From: Agelas oroides
Lineage: Eukaryota; Porifera; Demospongiae; Agelasida; Agelasidae
Direction: 5' to 3'
Assembly (NCBI GenBank): GCA_949130485.1
Contig: OX422198.1
Span: 6,444,815-6,508,814 of the forward strand
DNA length: 64,000 nt
Both the position numbers and the translations under genes were made by a program. Of this stretch, positions 22,686-44,624 are shown piece by piece. The notes beneath the pieces were generated by a model. The model searched no databases and was not told the origin of the DNA. It worked only from the letters and a program-made list of their open reading frames with translations. Positions within the stretch are counted from its first letter, which is position 1. Every line of letters begins with the position of its first letter.

Positions 22686-23342
22686 AGCCTCGTTCCCAGT
22701 CCTCCACCACAGCTATCGTCGCTTGCAGTACGAATAACGCGGAGAAAATTATCATGTATGCCACTGCTACGTCACACATCCTAAAACTGCATATCGCGTG
22801 TCACTCTAATAAAAATATTTCATTCATTCATCTTAGTTGTTAAATTTTTTTAAAAGTTGTTAAATTATCTTGGGAACGAGACTGGGATTATTATGCAGCA
22901 GTAGCCACAATGTCGATCGATAGCGTGCAGATAGAAGCAATATATGTGAAGCGCAAAGATCCAAGAGTAAGCTGGTGCCATGGCGACTTCAAAACCAACC
23001 TCTGGAGCCGTTGGTAACAGCTGGTTGCGCTCCTGGTTTGTCATACAGCTTCTAGCGCTCTGCAACCGTAAACTTTCACTATTATTTCCATGCGAGCGTC
23101 CTTTTTCTCGCGTTCTGTTCTTCTTCGTCTTCGTCCAAACATGAAATTCGTTAGATAATCGTTTCGCACGAGTTCTAGTCCATCCAAGTCGGCTTTGTGT
23201 ATTTACCTCGTGACGTAGCGAAAAATATTAAAGTTATGTTATTACGTCAGTGGCATACATCACGTGATAATTTTCACCAGGCCTTCTCCGCGTTATTCGT
23301 ACTGAAAGCGACGATAGCTGTGGAGGACTGGGAACGAGGCTA
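22686..23342. mobile_element. MITE, CCTCGTTCCCAGTCCTCCACC ends
   Basis: About 57-bp terminal inverted repeats: CCTCGTTCCCAGTCCTCCAC...GCAGTACGAATAACGCGGAG on the left, its inverse ending at about 23340. The interior (about 540 bp) is non-coding. A 115-bp fully palindromic relative lies at 31101-31215. Confidence 0.85.
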
Positions 23343-23354
23343 AGTACTGTACCA

Positions 23355-23911
23355 GGCCTAGCCTCGTTCCCAGGCCTTCGATCACAGCTAACGCAGTGGA
23401 AGGCCTGGTACTCCTACGTAGAATGACGTCAGGTAGACGTCTGGAGGCGTGGCACTTCCGGTCTATGCAAAAGAACGCTACAATAGCGCGTTCACAACTA
23501 CTCGACGGTCCATATCGAGCAGCCTTGGTGACGCTCCTTGTGTTCAGAAAGGCGCTCACAGTTGTACCGAAGCGACGCTCACAAGCTCCTGGTGACACAA
23601 GTCAACGCAGCGCAGCTAAAACCGTACAAGCGATTGAAGCTGGTCGAAAACACGGCTTTAATTCCTGGCTTCAGAACTCTGCACACTTCGTGGCTGAGAC
23701 GGCTTTCTGAACACGAGGAGCTTCACCAAGATTGCTCGATATCGATTGTCCGGTTGTTGTGAACGCGCTGTTGTAGCGAGCTGTTGTAGCGTTCCTTGGC
23801 AAAGACCGGAAGTGCCACGCCTCCAGACGTCTACCTGACGTCATTCTACGTATGAGTTTTACCAGACTTCCACCGCGTTAGCTGTGATCGTAGGCCTGGG
23901 AACGAGGCTAT
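23355..23911. mobile_element. MITE, CCTCGTTCCCAGGCCTTCGA ends
   Basis: Long inverted arms (more than 130 bp) containing CTACGTAGAATGACGTCAGG and GTCTGGAGGCGTGGCACTTC on the left and their complements on the right. The terminal sequence and the TACGTAG...TGACGTCA block match the ends of the 7581-11722 composite and its inner hairpin, so these are one family. Weak open frames inside are by-products. Confidence 0.85.
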
Positions 23912-24028
23912 ACCAGGCCCAGCTCCTCGCATGTTCGCGTTCCGGAGCGTGGGGCCTGGGAACGAGGTATAACAACAAAAATTGTCAACTGAAGTAAGAA
24001 CGCCCTCGTTTTCGGGAACCTACCGAAG

Positions 24029-27000
24029 ATGTACGCCTTTGTCGTTTTATTGATTGCTACTACTACTACCACGGCGCAAACAATTCAAGGTGTAGTGCAT
24101 ATCAACTGCACGGGGACAAATTTTACATCCCAGCAAGCCGATATTTGAGAATTGGGAAATAATTAACAGCCATACAAGTGTATAAAACATTGTCTGCCCA
24201 GCAAAGTATGACGTGCCGTTTGTGTACCAAACGGCACGTCATATCATTGCGCCATGATCCAAAACGTTCACCAAGAAGGTAGGGAAATGGTGCAAAACCC
24301 TTAACTGCTTACTCTAGGAATGGGTGCATCCATGTAAACAATAGTAATGCTACTTCCACCCCTTTTGATTACAATCAATCAATCAATCAATCAAAATTTT
24401 TAATGTCACTTGCATAAAAGCAACCAGCCTAAACAGGCTTATGAGACAGTCTATAATATGAAAGGGATAAACTGGAAATTCTCGAACTATATGTGTACAA
24501 CAATAATAACAGCTTGGAATATGTTAGGAACAAAGGGAAGTAGTGAAACAGCGCAGGTGAATTAAAAATGAGACAGTGTGATGTCAGGGTCCCAGAAAAC
24601 AAACGAAACACAGGTCAGGAGTCTTCCCCTGGCACCCCTCTCGGGATAACCAGAGGACAGACTACATGCAGGACGGACAAGCCTTCCCCTGGCACCCCTC
24701 TCGGGGTAACCCGGGGACAGACTACATGCAGGACGGACAAGCCTTCCCCTGCCACCCCTCTCGGGGTAACCCGGGGACAGACTACATGCAGGACGGACAA
24801 GCCTTCCCCTGGCACCCCTCTCGGGGTAACCCGGGGACAGACTACATGCAGGACAGACAAGCCTTCCCCTGGCACCCTTCTCGGGGTAACCCGGGGACAG
24901 ACTACATGCAGGACGGACAAGCCTTCCCCTGGCACCCCTCTCGGGGTAACCAGGGGACAGACTACATGCAGGACGGACAAGTCTTCCCCTGGCACCCCTC
25001 TCGGGATAACCAGGCATGTACTTCTTATTACATTTATATATTTCTTCTACAGTTGCTGTCAGTTATTGTGAGTAGTGATGTCAGAGTTTCTAAATGTATT
25101 TAAATATTTTTCTAGCAACAATGTCTTAATGTATTCACATCAAATTTGATACAGAGGTTCCTTAGAGGCTTGGGTATATTTGCTTGCACAGCTTTGTTAA
25201 AAACATCTGCCTCGATCAAAACTACACACAATTTTTTTGTCACATTTCGTTACTTTTCTGCAAATTGTTGAAGTATTAAGACATTTTGTGATGCTGCTCA
25301 CAGTTACTTCAATATTCAACAAAGCACAACCAGTTCTGTATACTAGAGTAGTTGTCCAATGGGATGGTACCAGATTTTGACTCTGGAACTTTGCTCCAAC
25401 TTCTCCTGAAATGCAACTATTTATGGCCACAAAATGCCGTTTTTATCAAGCCTAGTACAAGGATTATACTAGATATCTAAAAAGAACAACCTTCATTGGA
25501 CCGAATTGGTACAGACTATCCTTCACAGCGAGTTTCATTCTGATCTGGCTTACAGTCGCTCGCGGAAATGTAGTGACCGCATTGTGCTAAAATGATGTAG
25601 AAAATTTTTGGCAAACCAGTTACATTTCGAAGACCATACCGCTTGATGTTTTTATTTGATATGGGTACCGTTGGAGTTGTCATTTCATGCTCATTGCAAA
25701 AATAATGGTTGTTGTTGTGATAAACAAATTTTAATTTTCACTCCGACATTGCTATTGTAAGCATCTTTGCTTAAAAGGTATAATTTATGAAAATTTAGCA
25801 CATAAAGCCACTTTGTAAGGTGACAAAGGATTCTAGTCTCATCTTACCTCAGCTGGAAATACAGTGGAACCCAGCTTAACGGACACCCCTCAACAGCGGA
25901 CACCCCTCAACAGCGGACACCCCTCAACACCGAAAAATACGGAGTAGCGGGGTGTCCACTGTTTAGGGATTGCTTAAGTATTGAAGTGAATGGAATTCTA
26001 TTTAAGGACAGTCGGGACTTTGAGAATTGTCCGTTATATCGTGGGTGTCCACTGTTGAGGGGTGTCTGTTAAGCGGGGTTCCACTGTATATGTGCTGCAT
26101 AGGTGGTACTGAATGCCTTGGTCACATAGTATGTGCAATCAGAGCTCCATTAGGGATTGTACGTAGTCTATATTATCTCTGGTTTAAAATCTGATTGTAA
26201 GATGATCCTCTTGAGTCAAAGTAAACATCTCATATAATCACGGTCTATTCAGCTTGTCTGCGGAAACTATTGGCGTATGCTTCGTTGGCCAATGAAATCT
26301 ATGGTATTTTAGAAGGCTGAAGAGTCCACGGCTATAGCATTCTGAGCACAGCGAGAATGCTACTGAGGGTCCTGAGGTCTTCTATATCCTGTAGATTCCA
26401 TTGACTCTGAATCACACAGAAACAAGTGTCAAGTGGAGAAATGAACATACTACCTATTTCCAAAATAGACTCATTAGGGTGCTAAAACAAGATTTAAAAC
26501 AGCATAATGGTATAACACTCACAAATTGATTGGTACAAGCCTGGTGTTTGTATAGTGTACAGTTATGGAGATATGGCTAGAGGAATCACGTTTGGTTCAA
26601 TGTCATGTGTGTAGTCCTTAGCTACTTTGTTTGACTTGATGCACTTCTGGTGTTACATAGAATTTTATCAGAAAGCAATGCTGCATGCATGATCTATAAA
26701 TTTACAGCTAGCTTAGCACACTTTCCTCCCGGTACGTATTTGCATGTTTAGTTGATTGAAAAGCCAATTATTTAAGTGGTGTTCCAGCTACACTGTAAAA
26801 AAATTTGGGTTGTTTCAACCAGTTTATAGGGTTGTCTGAGTTGCACACATGTATGTAGGAGTAATGCTGAACTATCACTGAGAAATTTGTTGAACAAATT
26901 ATACATAATTAGCCTGCTTTGATATGACATACTAGATAGTAAGGACAAATTGAGTAATTTGTTCAAGAAATCGAGCTATGCTTTGATGTGACATTACATA

Positions 27001-30000
27001 GGAAGGAACAAATTTGTAACGTCACATGCCAATTTCTTGAACAAATTGCTCAATTTGGTTCACATTTATATGGTATGTCACATCAAAGCAGGCTAATTTC
27101 TTACATTTTGTTGAACAAATTGCTTATTTGTTTGAAATGTGATATTTTATAGAATTATCATTACTCCTCTGTACATGTGTGCAACTCAGACAACCCTTAA
27201 CAGGTTGAAACAACCCAAAAATTTTTACAGTGTACCATTACCTTTGATTGTGTAGTTTTCATCATCAGGTGATGTTCTACAAAATGAAGCAAATGAGTTT
27301 TTCATTGGTTTTGGCAGTAATCCTCCAATACGACAAGAAGCAAGTACTGAGTTGATACTATCTGTTACTTCAAGCAGCCAGGACACTGTGAGGTTTACTG
27401 TGGATACACTTTCAGACTTTACATACAATGGTACTGTTTCACTGGACTCTCCTGCCAATGTAGTAATACCGCAGGATTTTATGGTTACAAATGATTCAAG
27501 CTCTCAAAGACAAAAAGGAATTCATGTAAAGGCTGAGGGGAATAAAACAGTTGCAGTGTTTGGAATGAACCACAATGAATTTAGCACAGATGCATATTTG
27601 GCACTGCCATGCAATTGGTTGCCTGTTATGCAGTATGAATACTATGCAGTATCCTATGATTCTGATGATACGTCTAATAAATATTTTGTTCTCATTGTTG
27701 GATGTGAAAATTCAACTACTATCAACACTGCAGTATCCAAGTTTACTCTAAACAGATTAGAGACACACTTAATGTATAGTTCCAATACAGGAACAAGAGT
27801 TGTAGCTGATAAACCAGTCGCTTTCTTTTCTGGCCATGAATGTTCCCTTGTCATTGGTAATTTTAATTATCGCTGCAGTCATCTCATTGAGCAAGTTCTT
27901 CCGACATCCACATGGGGAACCTTCTTTCTGGGTAGTACAGGTGTTGATGATCAAGGTGGTGATAATATCTTTTACCGGATTCTTGCTGCCCAAGATGAAA
28001 CAGTAGTCACTGTTAACTGCAACTCATCATCTGCAGATCCTTCACATTACACCATAAGTACTGGAGGCACATACCATGATTTTAAAATTGACAGTGGGAC
28101 ATCGTCTAAGACTCTCTGTGTCATTGAAACAAACAACCCTGTGCTTGTAATGGAGTTACAATCAGTCTACAGTCAGTTCGGTTGGAGATCGTTTATGTCA
28201 GTATTACCGCCTACTGATCAGTATAACAACCACTACTTCCTTCCATTTGGAAACTTGAACTCTGAATACCAGTACGAAAATTATGTGACTATTACTGTAT
28301 TGCCACAGTACTTTGACAGGAAAAAGATTTACATGGACAACAGCATAATATCTAAAACTTGGATGTCTGTAAAGTGTTCAAATGGAACAGTATGTGGTTA
28401 TGCTACAACACTGACTGCTGGTCGCGTTGTACAACACCTTGACAGTAACGCAAGGATAGGGGCTATCACACTTGGAACTGGAGATTATGATGCATATGGC
28501 TGTCCTGCTGGGTTTCATGTCACATCCATTAATCAGTGTAAGAAAATAATCACTTAACAACCTTTTATTAGCTTATGTATTATTAGTGCTGTCACGTGAT
28601 CTTCAGCCAATCAGGTGTTTAGAATTTGGTCAGGTGACTGTGCATTTGTTAATGTACACAATTGGCAAAATGGTGTGCATGGAGCTGTATATTGCTGCAC
28701 GCGCAGGGGGGGTGCAATGAGTGTGAAGCGCGAGGCGCAGGCTCAGTTGTTAAACATGCTCCAGACCTGACAGTCAGACCATAACCTGGTCAAAGTCATT
28801 GAGAAAGAAAGGTGAGAAATAAAGACGAGAAAGAAAGAGGGGAAAAAAACGACAGTGACTCAGGGAGGGACTTGAACCCGCGACCTGGTAAATGGCCTGC
28901 CATGCTCTAACCAACTGAGCTACTGAGTCACTCGGCAACTCAGTGGCTGAGTTCGAGTACTTAAGGCTGAGCTGCCAGGGATCCAGCCAAAGCGGATGCC
29001 AAGCTGGCATGTTTGATGGGGAGGGTGCAGCGAGCGTGAAGCATGAGGCGAATGAAGGCTCAGATTTTAAACATGCTCCAGACCTTAACCCAAGTCAAAG
29101 AAAGGTGAGAAATAAAGACGAGAAAGAAAGAGGGGGGAAAAATGACAGTGACTCAGGAAGGGACACAAAAGTGTTCCAAGTATTGATCCCCCAGCAAACT
29201 TGGATGCTACCAGCACTTACTTGTTTAATCTCTGTAAATCCCTGTGAACTTTCCACATACGTAAGAATGGAATGTAATTTTTTCTTAGAGCTTGTCCTAC
29301 CCCCCTAGTAGTCCCTTCTTCTTGCGTGAGCTGGGTGGTGTCTGGGCACGAGACTACCCCCCTAGCTAGTCTTGTGCCCAGACCCCACCCCTCACGAGGA
29401 GCAAAAGGGATCTGGTGTCACAAATCCAAATTCTTTGGCTTGCGGAAGTATTGAAGCCTTGTAATTGTTAGTGTAGGATTACAAATTGGTCACTGTGAAT
29501 AATGAATTTCTTAGAAACCTGCTAATGACCAATCAGATTACTTAATTTCCTACAACTGTACTCTAAGTAGGGCTTGGAGCTTCATACGATTTTAATTAGT
29601 GCACTCTGGATGATGCAATAACGGTCTCGGCTCGTGCATTATGTGACGTGACCTCGACCGTTATTGTGTCATCCTCGTGCACTAAAATTCAAATGCATAA
29701 AGCCCTACCTAGAGTGTTCTAAATATTACACATGTACTTAAGACTTGCATGTCTTTTTCCCCTCATAGTTAGCTCCAGTGCTGCTGCCCCAAGCAGTTCA
29801 GCCACAACTTTGTTGCCAACACTGCAACCTGTACTGACAAGCAAAGCTCCACAGTCTACCTATTCAAGTACACTGAATTTCCATACTCTCCATACGGTCC
29901 TTCCAAGTAGCTCACAGTACAAGCCTACAGTATCACCAGAGCCAGCAGGTTCTACAACACCTGAATTCTCACCATCTCTGACTCCCACATCATCTGCAAA

Positions 30001-31951
30001 CTCTGAGCACACCACAGTGTATCAGACAGCATCAGTGACACCAAGTGCATCACCAACGCCAGCAGACCCTCATCCTATTGCAGGTATTTTTACACCATGT
30101 TGCATGCACTGAGCAGCCTTGTAAAAGTATGTATAAAAGTATTATGCAAAGTGATATTCAAGAACATTGTATAGTAAAATGTTTACGTTGTTAGGTACAA
30201 GAAACGCATACATGTATTCTCTTCTTTCATTCTAGAGGACTATCAATTTTAGGTAGTGTTGCTTATAGTTAGTTTGTCATCTGATATAAAAATACCTATT
30301 AGGTCTGAAGAGATTGTCATGTAGTAGATTCTATGCACAAATCTCAGTGTATCAGGATGATTTTTTGATGTTCACATGCATATTTCATTTTCTCCATTTT
30401 GACCATCCTCATGCAGTTGGACTTTTGCTGGAAATTGTCATTCCTGTCATCAGTGTGACAGCAGGCCTCATAGTCTGTGCAGTGATTGCATGTGTTGGCT
30501 TCAAAAGGTACATAATGTCACTTAATATTGTGCATAGCTACAGTGCAACATAGAAGAGCAACCTGTTTTTGTTTACAAAAAATTCAAGGCTAAAATTATG
30601 CCTGTAAACATTATTGTTCTCATACAGCCGCTTTAGGAAAAAAGAAACAAGCCGGCAGCAGCTGGAGAATAGTAAGGATGCTATGATAATTGTGTTTGTT
30701 GATAAAATGTGTTGTGGTACGTTTCATAAATTACCTGCAAGTGACTGAAGTATACTAACAGTGAATGAACAGCATATTGGTGGAAATTTGAACTTCCCTG
30801 TGCTAAAGGTAGGAAGGCAGAACAATTCAAGCTGGCCATGTATAGCCTTGTTTCCACCCAGCCTCTATTGCTTGCACTACTCTACTGCACATGATGGCCA
30901 TGAAAAGCTGGGTGAAGGTCTGGGAACGAGGGTAGCCATTCAGACACTCGAAGAAGACTGTAGCTGTTTCATGATGTTCCATGCTCCATTTGTTATTTTA
31001 TTGTAGAGTCTTTGTTAACTGAAGAATCCGAAGATCCAGTTATGGAATGTCCTATTCTACCTCAGCAAAGGCCTGAATCTACTCACAGAGGTACAGACAC
31101 AGCCTTGTTCCCAGTCCTCCACCACAGCTATCGTTGCTTGCAGTACAAATAACATGTTATTTGTACTGCAAGCGATGATACATGTAGCTGTGGTAGAGGA
31201 CTGGGAACGAGGCTAGTACAGACGAACGTGTACATTACAATAAATTTTGAGAGCAAAAATGAGAATGGAAGAAGCATAGAAACACATCAGTATTCTTAAC
31301 TCTGTCAGTATCATGATATCTAGATGTCAGTTGGTTGAGTGTGTTGGTTGGTTAATACTATTCATCTGTGACTGTCTACAAGTCTATCATAGTGCTAGCT
31401 GGCAAACCTGGTAGCTAAATAGTAAATACAGTAATTATTCATCTAGTCATGCAAGGAAATGCAAGTAAATTTTTTGCTGCCCGTGCAAAAGCCTGAATGT
31501 TGGTGTCTCTTCCCACTTTATGGTTATCTAATGATAGCAGCATAAGCATTGGCCACATTTGTATCTAGGAATTAATGGTTCGTAAAATGTAATACTTTAC
31601 AAATGGTCTATGTATTTTTTTGTTGTTCCACTAACACCAGGCACCAAACCCACCCTACAAGAACTACTGCAGTTCACTTGTAATGATGGACAAGTGGTCA
31701 GTATTCCTGTGAAAATAGGAACCAAGTATGACGAATTTGGTATTTTCCTCCTAAATGACAGTGACCGATCAAAGGTTGACATCATAGCTCGCAAATACTT
31801 GAATGATGGTGAGCAAATCAACAAAGAAATCATCCTGAAATGGCTGACTGGGAGTGGCAAGAAGCCAGTGACCTGGGCAACCCTTGTCAAGGTCTTACGT
31901 GACATTGAACTCTCCACTCTTGCTGGTGATATTGAAGCTGTCAAGTGTTAA
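24029..31951 (+). CDS. Type I receptor: IgGFc-binding-type ectodomain, mucin stalk, TM, cytoplasmic death domain
   Basis: Seven exons with matching phases: 24029-24089, 27269-28537, 29769-30083, 30417-30507, 30628-30671, 31007-31090, 31641-31951 (2175 nt, 724 aa). Exon 1 is a signal peptide (MYAFVVLLIATTTTTA). Exon 2 (aa 21-443) resembles the FCGBP-type IgGFc-binding N-terminal domain: NKTVAVFGMNHNEFSTDAYL, ALPCNWLP, KPVAFFSGHECSLV, NNPVLVMELQ; several N-glycosylation sequons. Exon 3 (aa 444-548) is Ser/Thr/Pro-rich, like a mucin stalk. Exon 4 is one hydrophobic helix (about 550-576), followed by a basic stop-transfer stretch. Exon 7 (aa 622-724) has death-domain features: an amphipathic helical pattern, ILKWLTGSGKKPVTWATL and LVKVLRDIELSTLAGDIE. 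Predicted to bind a ligand outside the cell and recruit death-fold adaptors inside. Exon 1 is joined only by phase, strand and signal peptide across a 3.2-kb intron. Confidence 0.8.
24605..25015. repeat. 60-bp minisatellite, intron 1 of the receptor gene
   Basis: Nearly seven copies of an exact 60-bp unit (CTTCCCCTGGCACCCCTCTC GGGGTAACCC GGGGACAGAC TACATGCAGG ACGGACAAG). The period is divisible by three, so several frames stay open on both strands. These frames are repeats, not genes. Confidence 0.95.
25862..26086. mobile_element. Tigger/pogo-like MITE with TA target duplication
   Basis: The ends CAGTGGAACCCAGCTTAACG and (inverted) TTAAGCGGGGTTCCACTG are flanked by TA on both sides (25860-25861, 26087-26088), as in Tc1/mariner-pogo elements. 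A short internal tandem repeat ACCCCTCAACAGCGGAC lies near the left end. Located in receptor intron 1. Confidence 0.85.
26791..27232. mobile_element. MITE with CACTGTAAAAA ends, just upstream of receptor exon 2
   Basis: Inverted ends of about 80 bp: CACTGTAAAAAAATTTGGGT...TTGTCTGAGTTGCACACATG and its complement ending at CAGTG (27232). Further internal inverted blocks contain AATTTGTTCAAGAAAT. It ends only 36 bp before the exon 2 acceptor at 27268. A relative lies at 46782-47149. Confidence 0.85.
28705..29165. repeat. Direct duplication of a ~160-bp unit around a tRNA-like hairpin
   Basis: 28705-28870 (GTGAAGCGCGAGGCGCAGGC ... AGAAAGGTGAGAAATAAAGA ... CAGTGACTCAGG) is repeated at 29015-29165. 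It lies in intron 2 of the receptor gene. The unit contains part of a tRNA-like structure and is best read as SINE-derived. Confidence 0.7.
28856..28930 (-). repeat. tRNA-like sequence (SINE head or tRNA pseudogene)
   Basis: Read on the minus strand: TGACTCAG pairs with CTGAGTCA as an acceptor stem, GCTC AGTTGGTTA GAGC forms a D-arm with a good A-box (TAGCTCAGTTGG), and GCGGGTTCAAGTCCC gives a B-box. The anticodon stem TGGCA/TACCA has a mismatch, and the loop lacks the invariant U33, so a functional tRNA is doubtful. Confidence 0.6.
31101..31215. mobile_element. 115-bp palindrome, CCTTGTTCCCAGTCCTCCAC ends
   Basis: Perfect-type foldback in intron 6 of the receptor gene, with the same terminal sequence as the MITE at 22686-23342 and centred on AACATGTTATTTG. 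It looks like an internal-deletion derivative of that family. Confidence 0.85.
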
Positions 31952-33103
31952 GCATAGTTCACTCAGTTAACCCCTTGCACCACTTCTGACACAAAATACT
32001 AAGTCTAGCATTGTTTGAATGTTGTAGACATAAACATACTAATGAGTGCCATTTAGCTATCTTTCATGACTTAATCAAGCAGCAACCATACCCAAGTATC
32101 TGTCAGACTTAAGCACACAACTGGACTCATCATGAATAGTCTTTACTTGAGACAGCATGGAGAAAGCAAAATTGTATGTCACCATGCATGCTATAGCTTG
32201 AACCTCAAACCATGAACACTAAGCTACTTACAACAATCTCTGCTGCAGTGTACAAAACGTGGGACTTGTGTCTGATGCATTTTACATGAAGGAATCACGT
32301 GAAACATTTTTACGTGATTGTACACCAAAGAACAATACCAATAGTAAAGATTACGTGATTGTACACCAAAGAACAATACCAATAGTAAAGATTACGTGAT
32401 TGTACACCAAAGAACAATACCAATAGTAAAGATTACGTGATTGTACACCAAAGAACAATACCAATAGTAAAGATTACGTGATTGTATACCAAAGAATAAT
32501 ACCAATAGTAAATATTACGTGATTGTATACCAAAGAATAATACCAATAGTAAATATTACGTGATTGTACAACAAAGAACAATACCAATAGTAAAGATTAC
32601 GTGATTGTACACCAAAGAACAATACCAATAGTAAAGATTACGTGATTGTACACCAAAGAACAATACCAATAGTAAAGATTACGCTAGAATATCACAGTCG
32701 GTTGGATTCATGTATTGAAGTTGTGGAGTCCTTAGGTAAACCAGGTTCATGGGTACGTGTCCCGAACAGTCCTGTGAAAACAAACCAATTGTACACCATA
32801 ACAACACAGCCTCAAAGTGACCAACTACCTCCTGTACATGGTTTTAAACCACATGTAGTCTCTTTTATATACATGTAGAAAGCACCCGCCCACCTGTACC
32901 CGACCCCTCCCCCACCCCCGACCCCTCCCACCCATACCCGACCCCTCCCAAGCACCCAACCCCCTCCCCCCAAAACCTGCAGCCTTGTTCCCTAGCTTTC
33001 ACTGCCTTTAGTATATTTTGATCACTTCCAGTATGCAAATATGGAGGAGGAAGGCCAGAGAGATCTTGTCACATGTGGTGATGTTCGTCTTGGATTCTTC
33101 TTC
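31952..33103. other. Convergent intergenic region
   Basis: Lies between the stop of the death-domain receptor (+) and the stop of beta-mannosidase (-). It contains the 41-bp minisatellite and a C-rich patch (32880-32975, CCGACCCCTCCC repeats). I see no gene. The plus-strand open frame at 33041-33250 is the complement of the last mannosidase exon. Confidence 0.6.
32312..32682. repeat. 41-bp minisatellite
   Basis: Nine copies of ACGTGATTGTACACCAAAGA ACAATACCAATAGTAAAGATT. Copies five and six share ATACC/AATAATA variants, suggesting internal amplification of a two-copy block. Confidence 0.95.
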
Positions 33104-44512
<11,409 letters not shown>

Positions 44513-44624
44513 GTGACATTGCGGTGCAACTCGAGCCCCACCCGAAAGTCATGTGATCGGTCCATTCAGTTGATACTGCAAGCGGCTGCGATCGATCGGC
44601 GCTGAGGTACGGGACTTGCGGAGA
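44513..44624. promoter_or_regulatory. 112-bp divergent promoter, mannosidase/arylsulfatase 1
   Basis: The start codons of beta-mannosidase (-, 44512) and arylsulfatase 1 (+, 44625) are 112 bp apart. GTCATGTGAT at 44548-44557 and GTCATGTGAC at 44508-44517 (overlapping the first mannosidase ATG) match the MiT/TFE E-box/CLEAR class (TCAYGTGA). No TATA box is evident. A decayed copy (GGTCATGTGACTTCCGGTGC) persists at about 48718 in the duplicated block. Confidence 0.65.

Noticed and set aside
24562..25103. Four overlapping open frames of 126-167 codons
   Set aside because: Artefacts of a 60-bp tandem repeat whose length is divisible by three.
28856..28930. Functional tRNA gene
   Set aside because: Mismatch in the anticodon stem, loop without U33, and placement in a duplicated repeat unit. 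Kept as a tRNA-like repeat only.
24605..32682. Regular repeats considered as CRISPR arrays (60-bp and 41-bp units)
   Set aside because: Units are contiguous with no unique spacers, and the window is plainly animal nuclear DNA.
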